NCBI GenBank assembly: GCA_029876055.1
Contig: CM056874.1
Location: 8,494,001 to 8,558,000 of the forward strand
DNA from: Madurella fahalii
Taxonomy: Eukaryota > Ascomycota > Sordariomycetes > Sordariales
DNA: 64,000 nt
Reading direction: 5' to 3'
Part shown: piece after piece, positions 12,351-22,478 of the stretch
Position numbering within the stretch: the stretch's first letter is position 1
Layout of the letters: each line of letters opens with the position of its first letter
Notes under the pieces: model-generated
What the model saw: the letters and a program-made list of their open reading frames with translations, nothing else
Told to the model about the DNA's origin: nothing
Database searches by the model: none
Translations under genes and position numbers: made by a program

Positions 12351-13985
12351 TCACGATCCCCGGGCTCTCTTGTTGGAGTCTCTGGATCCTTGGGCGCCGG
12401 CCTGAGAGACCGGCCGCTTCCAGCCCCTAGGATTGTCCCTCCCACGAGCACCAGAAGTGCCCCGCCTGGCGTTGGCGCTTGCCGGGGTCTCTGGCGTAAG
12501 GAACTGCACGGTGGTGGAGCTGCCTTGCGGGGGTTCTCGAGCATCTGCCGAAGGGTACTCGCCTAAGGGAGGGGGTGGCGTGTTACTCCGCGGGATGCCG
12601 CTCCCGCTCGCGGTACCGGTATACTCGGCATTATGGCTGCGCATGCGTGAAATCAAGCCTCGCATCTTGGCTACATAAGAAGGAGGGGCGCCGTAGATGC
12701 CGATTGACTCCATGATGTCTTCGAGCTCCTCGATAAATTGACTTTGGTCGGCAAGCATGTCGAGCGCCGAGTAGACGAAGCCAGTGTCGTGGTCCCCGAC
12801 TAAGCGCATGTATAGGCTGCGGTTACTAACGACCGCCTTAAGGATTCCCACAAGCGATCTTGCCGCCGACGACCGCGCCCACCCGCAAAGGGGGCTGGGC
12901 CCGCGTGAGACAAGGTTTTCAATCTTTCTCACGCAGTTCCGGATTTGTGTGGAGGCCCATGTCACATCCAGTGAGTCTTCCGTCGCGTCCTCTTGCTCGT
13001 CGTCTGCAGCGGCTATGTCTGGTCCCCGGACGGCCAATGAGTATTCATCGATGATACGGGACACCCGTCGTTGGATGCTCCGGAAAGGGTCGACAGCTGC
13101 GTCGGAAGGGCTGAGCTGCGATCTGACCCACTCTGCGAGGGAGTGGGAAGCGAGAATAAGAGAGAATAGGGTCGCCCCGAGGTCCCCACGGCGAATTAGC
13201 GTGGTATCGTTGTATGAATGTTCGAGGTCGGGCCGGAAGTCATCTGTCTCCCACGGCTGGATACCTGCCACCGCGGCAACCATCTCACGGGCTTCCCTCA
13301 TACGGGCACGGCTTGGGGAAGGAGTCTCTCTATCCAGGTCAGATGTGTCGCAATGGAGACCGTCGGCTAGGATGTCGAGGCGAATCTGCGAGATCAGGTC
13401 GAAAGGATCGCCCAGCTCCTCGGGAAAGCCGAATTCCGTCAGGGTGAGCTCCGAGTTGGGGTCATGGTCGTATAGGGCATGCTTGGAAATCTTATCGAAG
13501 AGCCAGATGAGATGCTTGCACGGCCTGACGTGTCGATACCTTGCGTCGGGACACTCACAGCGGGGCGTCGAGAAGCGCCCGCCGTTGCGAGCGCCGATCC
13601 GGATCGAGCAGGGCACGACCTCGTGCATCTGAAAGGCATACAAGCGCCCACTCTCGCTGGGGTCCCCTTCCCTTATACCACAGAGTTCCAATGAAATTTG
13701 CGGGGGCTCTTGGGCGGGTGTGTGACTGAAGAGCCCTCTGACCATCTGGCGAGTTTGCGGGGAGAGGCGAGAAATATTGTACTTGAACCCCGTCGGCGAA
13801 GAGACAATATCCGACTGCTCATCGTCGTCGTCATCTGCCTCCCAGTCGCTCACGTCCGAACGCGGCTCGGGCTCGGGCATCGAAGGGCTCGCGCGAAGTG
13901 ACTGCATCCGGCTTTGGTCGTGTCGAATCGGTTGACCACACTCAAGGGAAAGCTTGCTCATCCCAGTGGTAGGGGACACAGACAT
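12351..13985 (-). CDS. SWIM-type zinc finger protein
   Basis: Single exon, 544 residues from the ATG at 13985. The frame is open for 49 further codons upstream, but a TATATAAA box at 14098-14105 places transcription start inside that extension, so I favour the downstream ATG. A SWIM zinc-binding motif is clear around residues 139-160: C-E-C-P, then C-K-H (CxC...CxH). SWIM fingers bind DNA or protein partners. The N terminus holds an acidic run. The C terminus is low-complexity, rich in Arg, Gly and Ser with basic clusters (KRPVS, NKRARGS) that could act as a nuclear signal. The middle, about residues 200-430, looks helical and has no recognised domain. No transposase (MULE) domain is seen, so this does not look like a transposon SWIM protein. 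Exact function is unknown. Confidence 0.82.
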   Translation of the reverse strand: MSVSPTTGMSKLSLECGQPIRHDQSRMQSLRASPSMPEPEPRSDVSDWEADDDDDEQSDIVSSPTGFKYNISRLSPQTRQMVRGLFSHTPAQEPPQISLELCGIREGDPSESGRLYAFQMHEVVPCSIRIGARNGGRFSTPRCECPDARYRHVRPCKHLIWLFDKISKHALYDHDPNSELTLTEFGFPEELGDPFDLISQIRLDILADGLHCDTSDLDRETPSPSRARMREAREMVAAVAGIQPWETDDFRPDLEHSYNDTTLIRRGDLGATLFSLILASHSLAEWVRSQLSPSDAAVDPFRSIQRRVSRIIDEYSLAVRGPDIAAADDEQEDATEDSLDVTWASTQIRNCVRKIENLVSRGPSPLCGWARSSAARSLVGILKAVVSNRSLYMRLVGDHDTGFVYSALDMLADQSQFIEELEDIMESIGIYGAPPSYVAKMRGLISRMRSHNAEYTGTASGSGIPRSNTPPPPLGEYPSADAREPPQGSSTTVQFLTPETPASANARRGTSGARGRDNPRGWKRPVSQAGAQGSRDSNKRARGS

Positions 13986-14097
13986 TGGAATCCGGGATGG
14001 GGAGAGACCGGAAATGATATTGAGGGAAGGGAGCCGGCCGAGAAAAGCCAGGCGTAGCTGAGAGAAGCTTTGCGGTGCAAGAATGCGGCCATGAATC

Positions 14098-14105
14098 TTT
14101 ATATA
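14098..14105 (-). promoter_or_regulatory. TATA box of the SWIM gene
   Basis: The minus strand reads TATATAAA here, about 115 bases upstream of the preferred start ATG at 13985. An ATG just downstream at 14093 is in another frame and would be read only if transcription began very close to the box. Spacing suits a TATA-driven start around 14065-14075. Confidence 0.5.
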
Positions 14106-15285
14106 ACTGGGATGGGAGGACTGGCGCCGCATCGGTGCCGGTGACGGGGAGCGGGCCTGGTACTATGGCCTGCCGTAACGTGCTGGGCAAAGAATAATCA
14201 GGGCAGGGCAGGCGGGCCGTTGGTAGACAGTTCTTTGGCCCCAAAGGAGACGCTACGTTTTCCAAGGATAGCTGGCCTGCCCACTTGGCCGGGGCGATCC
14301 GCAGTATGATCCCAACCCCGGTACCCAACATGGCTTCCCTTCTCAGGCCGAGCGCCCCGTTCTGGAAACCGGGAGGAAGTGTCTTTGACCAGAGCCCCTA
14401 TTTCCGCTGCGAGATGCATGTGGTCCCTGCTAAGACGGAGAGTAGGGGGTTTGCAGACGCTAGGCAACCCAGGGGCTGCAGCCTAGAGGGCCGTTTCCCC
14501 TTCTTAGCTCCCCCCTGCCCTTAGCCCAGATGAGTGAGGTTTTGGTTGATGATGCAGGTTGCAGAACGGTGGCCGGGCAGCCACACGCGGCGAAGCACAC
14601 GAGTCCAACCGAAGCAACTGCGAGAAGCGAGCTTTTGGTAAGATGAGTACATGCCAACGCTCGCCTCATTTTTGTCATCACCGGTCTCACCACCTGCGCT
14701 CGGGGCCGCCATCGCATCGGAAAGAGAGGCCCAACAGCCGAACTAGGCGAGCAGAGAAGCACTAGATGGGTCTCGAAGGCACGACCGGGGGGCCCGCGAT
14801 GATCCATCTGCACGGTACAGTATTGTACAATACCTAGCACCTAGCGATGGCGAAGCAAACAGCCTGAGAATTCTGAGCTTCTCCCGATCCATCAGGACTT
14901 CCCAGCCGAAGTGAGGGTTCCAAGGCGGCACTCAGCCAGGCCCGTTGTCGCGGCCCGTTGTCGAGGCCGTGGCCTGTGTGCGCCACCCAGCCACTGAGCC
15001 GACCAGAGTAGGGGAGTCGGATTGGTTGGTGCTGTGGAATCTCTCAGCCCTGCAGCTGCAGCCTCTTGGCTCGACCCGTTTTCCCCCACACCCCACACTC
15101 AATTCGGCTTTCGCCTTGCCGACCTGGACATTGAGGCCGCCTTGCGCCAACCGAATGCACTGCGTCTTCCACCATAAAGGGGTAAGGTGCGGCCGTTTTT
15201 TGCGGCCACGTCCCGGTTTTACTCATCCTTGCCTTCTTGTCAGACGTTCTCCCGTTGCCTTCAATCGCTTCCCCCCCGTTCCTCC

Positions 15286-15468
15286 ATGGCCGCGAGAATG
15301 GGCCTTCGGTCCCATCTTTCCGCAGCCCAACGTTGGCCCAGCCCCGTCTTCACCGGTCCCCCTTCCTCAGACGAAGCCTTCGAGAAATCTTCTCGCGGTA
15401 GCTGTCATAGGCGCTGCCCCAATGTTTCGCTGTTAGACTTCGCCCCAGCGGAGAACATCCGAGCCAAG
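15286..15468 (+). CDS. Possible small gene or broken gene, tentative
   Basis: An ATG at 15286, preceded by a pyrimidine-rich leader, opens a 61-codon frame whose N terminus (MAARMGLRSHLSAAQRWPS) is basic and Ser/Ala-rich, like a mitochondrial presequence. A second frame overlapping its 3' part reads SRNLLAVAVIGAAPMF, which looks like a membrane segment. The two would make a plausible small mitochondrial inner-membrane protein if joined by an intron or frameshift, but no convincing donor and acceptor were found. It may be a chance frame or a decayed gene. Confidence 0.2.
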
Positions 15469-18400
15469 TGACAGATCGCAAGCTTTCGCAACCCCCAATG
15501 CGCCGTAGAGAGGCTTCGCCTCCATGAAGTATCAACTAGCAAGCAATCAGTGCCGACGCGCGCATCAACATCATTGCACAACCCCATATTCCCTAGAGAT
15601 GCTACCGTGCGAGATGAAGCTGACCTCACCGGCACATGGCGGCATACACTCCCTCCCACCCCTCTAAGCGTCGGACTTATGGAACACCAGCCGGGCCTCG
15701 AGCGGCTTGATGTCATCGACTTTGCTCCAGGCGGTTCGCGGTCAACACTCGCCGCGGCTCTCGGTAGCACCCCCACGAAGGCCGCGACCTTGTTGGGACC
15801 TGGGAACCGTCTCAGGTGCCAGGGGCGACTCTACAGCCGAACTCTGTTTGTGCCCAATCAAGAAACGAAAATGAATTACTGCCGGGCACAACCCCTTTTA
15901 CACGCACGGCAAGGGAGATGGACGGTTCTGTGCCGCAGGAACTATGCTGGGAAGAGCAGACCTTCTTCTAGACGGCAAATGAAGGCTCCTGAATGTTAGC
16001 GGATTTCCGAACCGTATCCTGTCAGCTGCACCGAGCATCACACCGCCGAGGGAATTGTTTTCTATACTCGCTGCCCGCTAAGTGAGGAAGGATACTCTGG
16101 GCTAATGATTGTCGCTCAGTTCATATTGGGCCCGAATGGAGTTTAGATAGGCGAACTCGTTCCGTAGATGTTTCGGCTTATCTTGGGATGTTCAAGATGT
16201 ACCACACAATCCCTGCCCGGCATCCATTGCGTTTCCTGCCGCCGAGCACCAACCCAGGCTATTCTGCCTTGCCGGGCCTCCCGAAATGCGTAGGCTCCGT
16301 GGGGAGCAGCCAGCGGCCTTGTCCCGAGCAGAGGCCCGAGCGGTCGCTACCGAGGCGGAAGGCCGACGATGATGATTGACGGTTACGGCCCAGTTGCTTG
16401 CGCTTCTGATACTGAACATGCTGCAGCGGTGGGCAGAGAAGGGGCTCTGTTACTAACGGTGTTCGCTCCGTGAGCGACGCTGCAAATAGTCATTCCGCAC
16501 ACTACACCTTGAATTGAATCGGCAGACACATCCGGACGGCCGACTGGTTACACCCGCAGAGCGCAACCTCGACATTTTACTTCGCGGGAACTTTACCAGG
16601 TAGTTGATAGGCTGGAAATACGGTGCCGGTGCCTCCAATCCGGTTGTCCCGTCTTTTACGCCATGGTCCCGACAGAGCGGTTATGGAGGCCCGAGCCCGC
16701 AGCGGCCAAGGCGGCGGTGCAAAAGGCCCGATCGTCACGGTACTGTACGGAAACCGTCCAATGCGAAGTGGGTCTCCGAACATCTCGGCTAGTTTATTGC
16801 ACTGCCCATTCCCGGTCCCGTGGGGAGATCTCGGAGCTGCACCAATCGTGTTTTGTTCTCGTCTTGGATTCGTGTGGCTATCCGGAACTACGTGAGACCC
16901 TAGTAAGCTTCGGCATCGACTTGCCAACTTCAAGTATCGCTCTTCGCTTCAACAGCGCTGCCCGGATCGACCGTATGGCTTCCCTCGCCAACTCCAAATG
17001 CGAATTCCATCAGTATCCAACCTGCCGGCGCGTGCAATCTCGTCGTTATCTCTGTTTCGTCCCATCAGCCATCCTATCCGGGTCCTGCCCCCTCCGCCCC
17101 CCGGGTACGATTCACATGACTTCCCGTCGCCGGCTGTGTGAGCTCCTTGATGCCTGATGCATGTTGGTCGGAACACTCCCCATGAAGCGTATCCCGCGCT
17201 TGAATCCCGGTTTTCATCCAACTTCGGAATGACTGCCTCGTCAGTGCGTTGGGGAAACACAGCCGCACTCATCAAAGCCCAGCGGGATGTACCTTTTGTT
17301 TCTCCTGTGCAAGGTGGTGATGCCGCGGGACCAGAGCCGGGAGCCGGCCTGACAATGGTAATTGTGTCCCAGGTACCCATCCGGGATACTTTTTTCCCCG
17401 GAAGGATAGGAGTCACTTGTCCATATGACACGAAGCCCCTCACCTCGTGTTTTGCTGCGCACTGATGTATCGACCTCGCAAGCCGCCAAGCTCGCTTCCC
17501 ACATCCCGGTTACAGAAGCGACTGTTTGTTTGGCAGCCGGATGACGGATGATGTTGGGAATCAAGGACATGGGGCCCAGATGTGAGGAAGTGGCCAATGC
17601 CATCCACCTTCCAATCGAAATACTGCAAATGATGCAAGATCAAGCGAACGGAAGACAAGTAGGGGTAGAGTAATTCGTAGAGCAGAGAGTACTTCGTGCA
17701 TTGCATTGCAACCACTTCCACGGGTTCTGGCAATGAGGGGGGAACCCAAGCAAGACTGGAAGCGTTAGTTAAACGTGACGTTATAGCTCGGATGAGAATG
17801 GGGCCAATCTCCCCCTCCCTCCGGGGGAAACACCCTGGATAGCACGGAGGTGGAAATTAGAATGCAAGAACCAGAGCTGCTCTTGCTGACCATGTACTAT
17901 AGAAGCCCGGAGTATTATGGAACACGAACCTCTCCAGAATCCCACAACGTAAACAACTTAGGAGATCAAGGGTCATTCAGATGTTGAGAGACACTGGATA
18001 GCAAGCACCAAAGAAATCACCCACTTGGTCCGCCACGCCCTATGACTTATCTTATACTCTTGTATATTACTGCAAGACGCAAGGGAGAAACTTCAAAATA
18101 CCAGCTGATGCAAAACGCAATGCTATATATTCTCAACAGTCAACATCAAAAAATGCAATGTACTCAAACACAAGACTCAACAGCATCACCACAACATCCA
18201 ACCCCAGCCATCTCCAAAGGCCAGGCCATGACTCAAAACACCTAAACCAGGAAACATAAGACCTCTTAACGCCACCTATGATCAAGCCGGAACCACCTCC
18301 GGCTCTCGGCACCCCTATCCTCTGGTAGCCCTCCCTATCCCCACTCAGCCTATCACCGCGCTACGAATCACCGTCGGCGGCGATGAAGTAGGCGAGAGAG

Positions 18401-18935
18401 CCGCCAGAGCGCGAGAAAACCAGACAGAGAAGGCGGTGTAACAAGTATGAAAAAAAAAAAAAATTGGGAAAACCGAAAAAGAAGAGGGTATGGGTATGGA
18501 TATGGATGCAGAATGATCGCTGCCGCAGAGATGAATGCATAACATCATATACAATGAGTACAATGATTCATTAACTCGGCTCAGCCAGCCCAAGGGGAGA
18601 GGAGAGAAGATGGAAGAGAAGCACGTTCTCGCCTGCTCGCTCGCTGTAACCTCGAGGATTGGTGGGCTTGATGATTCCCCTGAAACTCCCGTCCAGTCCA
18701 AGTCCCTTTCTTTTCGCAACGCCGGGCATGCATGCGGCCAAACACAACAAACATGACTTCTTTGTGGTGGGTAATGCAGTATCTTTCCGTTTCCCAAAAT
18801 CCCGAAGTTGAATCTGAGGTTGTGATTGTCGTAATCGTCATCAAGTCGTCAATATCGGATACCTCGTTGCGGGTATCGCATCGTGATAGTAGAACAAAAG
18901 TTTCGCGTCCTCTACGAATAGCGGGGCGTGGGTGC

Positions 18936-21036
18936 TCATTGCATTCCGCTAATCTTCCGCACCGTGGCCGCGGCCGGCGATGTGCTGCTAACGCTGCCAA
19001 TCCGCCCGCTGGTCTTCCGGACGCCAGCTTCCCGGACGCTGCCGCTCGCGGCGGCCCGTTTGGGACTGCTGCTTCCCCGGACCTTGGCCAGGACTCCCGA
19101 CGCCGAACTAGCTCGCTGGACTTGATCGTACGACTTTGTCCGCGCCGCGGCCGTGCCGATGTTCTCAATGTCGTTGGAGGCGTCATGGTCAATGACCTGG
19201 TAGACTGTGGCCGTCGTGGTCGTCGTCTGGTGGCTGACAGACCGTTCTCGGCGATCTGGCGAGAGAGACGCTGATGCCTTACGGTGCGCCCGCATCCGGA
19301 GATTCCACTCCTCGTCCGACTCGTTCCCATGCGACGTACGCTGCATCGAGACCTCGGCCACGGTCTCCTGCTCCACGGCACACTCTTCTTCCACTGTTCG
19401 GACCGCGCTGCCGTTCCGGCTGTAGGGATGATGACGATCTGCGGCGTTTCGCTGCGTCTTCCGAGGCTGGCCTGGTGTTGGCGCCGGGAGGTAGTCCTCT
19501 TGCACCCCGATGTTGTTATCACGGGTGTGATCGCGGTCCATCTCTCCCAGCGGCGTCCGGGCCGACCCTCTGTTAGGCGGCGTCGACGTCCCGTTCTTGC
19601 TGGCGCTGCGCCCGAGGCTAGTCTTCTGCATGGCGCGGATCGGGGTGCTGGGCTGGTGACCCATGCCGCTGGCTTGAGCAGCAGCTGCCGCAAGTGCAGC
19701 CTCCTTGCGCAACTTCCGCTCGACACGCTCCTCGATCCACCATTCCCGGAAGGTGCCCTGGTTGAGATGCAGCCAGTGCTGTTGAGGACCGACGACCATG
19801 CCGGGACGCATGAAGCGCATGTAGGCAATGATCTCATTGGCGGTGAAGCCGTGCCTGTAGATCAGGTACGCGCCAATCAAGCAGCCAGTGCGGCCAAGGC
19901 CGGCCTTGCAGTGGACCGCGATTCCCTTCTTCTTGACCGTGATCGTCTCGTGCGCCATGCGGATGAACTTGCGCACCATGGATAAGGGCGGGCACGTGCC
20001 ATCCTCGAAGATCATATCGACGTGCTGGATACCGAGCGCCTCGAAATACGAGGCATTGTAGAGAACCGAGTTGAGCCGCACGACGAGGCCAATGTTCCTT
20101 TCGGTGAAATGCTTCAGCACATTCTTGAACGGCTGGTTCAGCGTCGGGTGGGCGTCGACGGCTGCCAGTGACTTGGGCAGGGCGTGCCAACCCTCGGTCC
20201 CCTCGGGGGTGCGGGCGGCTGGCGTGCTCTGCGGCGAGGCGAAGGCCAGGAAGTGAGGCGTAATCCAGTTGAAGTCACCGTGCTCGACGCGCTCAAAGCG
20301 CTCGTACTCGTCGAGGTCAAACGTCTCCAGGACGCAGGAGCCCTCCTCCTTGGCCTTCCACACACCGTACACAACGTCCTGCACGGTGATGCCGTAGTCG
20401 GCCTGACTATAGCCTGCGTCTCTGAACGGCATCAACGGAGGATCTACCTGCGCGACCGGGGCGAGAGCCAGGTGCGGAGGCCACGACTGGATGAGCACCA
20501 TGTAGCAGGCCAGTAAGCAGGAGGCGTTGGCGCGGCCTAGTTCAATCACGGTCAGCAAAGCTTGCTCCTGTTCTCAGTTTCGGCCGAACAACACATACTG
20601 CGCGGGTCTGCCCGGCTCCAAAAGACAATCGGCCTGTCCTTGTTCTCCTTGGCGCCCAAAATCTCGTGGAACTGCAGGGCGAAGCGATAGAGGTGGCCGA
20701 TGTGCAGCGGGCCAAAGTCGTGATGGAAGGCGTTGTACAGCAGCGTGTCGTCTACCGTGAAGTAGTACGGCCGCTTCTGGTGGGATGAGCTTTGAGCTGG
20801 CGAGGGTCCGTCGGCGGCCCGCTGCGATCTTTTGCTCGGCGACCGCGGAGGTGGGTCGGGGTAGGGGAAAATTGTGTTGGCATCGGGGGCTTCCACATAG
20901 GATGCGAGATAGAGACGGTCTGAACGGAAGCGTCAGCGAGCGGACAGAGGTGAACGATCGAAGAAGAGACCGTCGTACCCGGAATGTATTCGATTACCTG
21001 CCCCAGATTACTGGAGTAGCGCGAGGAAGTTGCCAT
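18936..21036 (-). CDS. CDC14: Cdc14-type dual-specificity protein phosphatase
   Basis: Dephosphorylates CDK substrates to allow mitotic exit and septation; family members act in nucleolus, nucleus, spindle poles and division site. Exons are 21036-20979, 20919-20599 and 20536-18936, with introns of 59 and 62 bp. The second intron has a TGCTGAC branch point and CTAG acceptor. Splicing restores the family N terminus (VIEYIPDRLYLASY) and the conserved SRADPRSRANAS junction. The signature HCKAGLGRTGC contains the catalytic Cys and Arg, followed by MRFMRPGMVVGPQQHWL. The general-acid region (FEDGTCPP) is also present. After about residue 400 the tail is disordered, rich in Ser/Thr and Arg with SP/TP sites typical of CDK control. 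It ends VRKISGMQ. Its 5' end faces PCC1 across about 716 bp. Confidence 0.96.
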
Positions 21037-21752
21037 GGCGTCGTGGCTCTGGGCTGCGGTCCAAGGCTGCGGAAGGAAGCGGCTGGGTGCGCGTGGCTTT
21101 CCAAGATGCTACCGCAGTTATATGCGCCGACCAATTCTGGCTCGAACCGGACCACACCGTGACAAGTTGGAGCCGAATTGCTTTGTTTTCCTGCGCTTGG
21201 TGGTGGTCGACGAGAGCGGGCCACGGCCGAACCTGGGTAGGGGAGACGCGCGACAGCTTCTGGGGAATGATAGCAATGCAAGGCGTCAACAATGGCGGGG
21301 CGCGCAAACTCTTAGACCAAAATCATCGAGATGGCAAGTCGCGATAGTGAGGGATGCAATTGGGAAGGAGAGCATGTGGTGTGTTTTTTTCCCGGGCCCG
21401 ACTTTTGTAACAGTTCCCCGGTGTTTGGGTCGTGGGTGTTGTTATTGCATCGCTTCTCAAATCTCCCAGGGTCCCTCAGCCGTTGGCGGCGTTTGGCCAA
21501 TCATCGCAGCGCTCACTCTTCCTGGGGCCCTGTCTCCATGGCAACAGGCCCCGGGCCGGGGCTTCAGGCCCAGTCGAGCCCCATTTGCCAGGGGTTGCGC
21601 CGCAGCCTCCTTGCTGCGTATCTTATCGGGCGGAATTGCCCCACCATTGGCCTGTCTCTGCAGCAGCATGCCGATTTCCATAGCGTCATCTGAACACGCC
21701 TCTACGACAGACCCTTCCCGCTGCCAGACTTATTGTTGGTGCCAGCGCAGCC
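21037..21752. promoter_or_regulatory. Divergent promoter region, CDC14 and PCC1
   Basis: About 716 bp separate the two start codons, so both promoters must lie here. No clear TATA box was seen. The long open frame on the plus strand that runs through it reads into PCC1 exon 2 by chance and has no family features before that exon. Confidence 0.6.
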
Positions 21753-22192
21753 ATGGCGACCGACGCGGCTGCTGGGTTTCCTTGTGCTTTGTACGTTGCC
21801 TCATCCGCTTTCGCCGATCAAGCTGCGCAAAATCAAGAGACTCGTGCATGAATTTCTTACCCCCACCAACATCAACTAACCACCCGCTGCCACTCAACAG
21901 GACCCTCGACATCCCCTTTCCTGACGCTCGGCTGGCCTCCGTTGCTCTCCAAGCTATCAAGGTCGACAAAGAGCTCTCGTCGTTAGTGAAGCGAGAACTC
22001 TCTGCCGTTGCCGTTGCCGTTGACGGGGCTGCGGACCAGAGCGTCCTACGAGTCGAGTACAAAGCAGCGACGAACAGAATGCTCCGCGTTGCTGTCAACT
22101 CATTTCTGGATAGCCTGGCATTGGTATTGGAAGTCATGGAAGAGCTGGACGTAGATGTGGTCGAAGCCCGGCAGCGGGAACAGACCGGATGA
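21753..22192 (+). CDS. PCC1: EKC/KEOPS complex subunit Pcc1
   Basis: Small dimer-forming subunit of the KEOPS complex, which makes the t6A modification on ANN-decoding tRNAs and also affects telomeres and transcription. Exons are 21753-21790 and 21901-22192, giving 109 residues. The 110-bp intron has donor GTACGT, an ACTAAC branch point and an AACAG acceptor. Splicing gives MATDAAAGFPCALTLDIPF. Family features are the opening L-D-I-P-F-P, the V-L-R-V-E-Y-like strand, and the C-terminal helix TNRMLRVAVNSFLDSLALV, which is the best conserved part. Size is normal for fungal Pcc1. The start is the first ATG after a GC-rich leader; a much longer upstream frame is rejected because it does not resemble the family. 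Confidence 0.92.
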
Positions 22193-22478
22193 GATCTTGG
22201 GCGGGTCAACCATGCAATAACACGATACTTGTTTCCACAAAGCTCCGGTACCACGTCCGCCACCGCACTCCGCCGCCCCTCTTGAGCATCTGGGAATGTT
22301 ATGAAGCGGCATATCGACCTTGGCTGAAGGGATGCTGTGAGGGAAAAAAAAAAACAACATTCCCAAGAACAGCAGCACGGACATCTCGTCAAGGGCGGCC
22401 GGTTGCTCTGCAAAGGCTGTCATGAAGACGCCCGAGTCTGCAGCTCGCAGCTAGGGAGATCATTGATCATATTCATAC

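Larger units (their letters stand above)
13986..18935. other. Long stretch without a clear gene
   Basis: About 5 kb between the SWIM gene promoter and the CDC14 3' end. Short overlapping frames occur on both strands without recognisable domains. A possible small or broken gene at 15286-15468 is listed separately. The last few hundred bases (about 18340-18935) probably include the CDC14 3' UTR. Positions 18040-18250 are A-rich and less GC-rich than the surroundings. Confidence 0.45.

Noticed and set aside
13986..14132. 49-codon N-terminal extension of the SWIM protein
   Set aside because: A TATA box lies inside it, so transcription probably begins downstream, and the sequence has no conserved look.
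21035..21752. Long plus-strand open frame extending PCC1 upstream
   Set aside because: It shows no similarity to Pcc1 and overlaps the CDC14 promoter and start codon. A clear intron and nearby ATG give a normal-sized protein.
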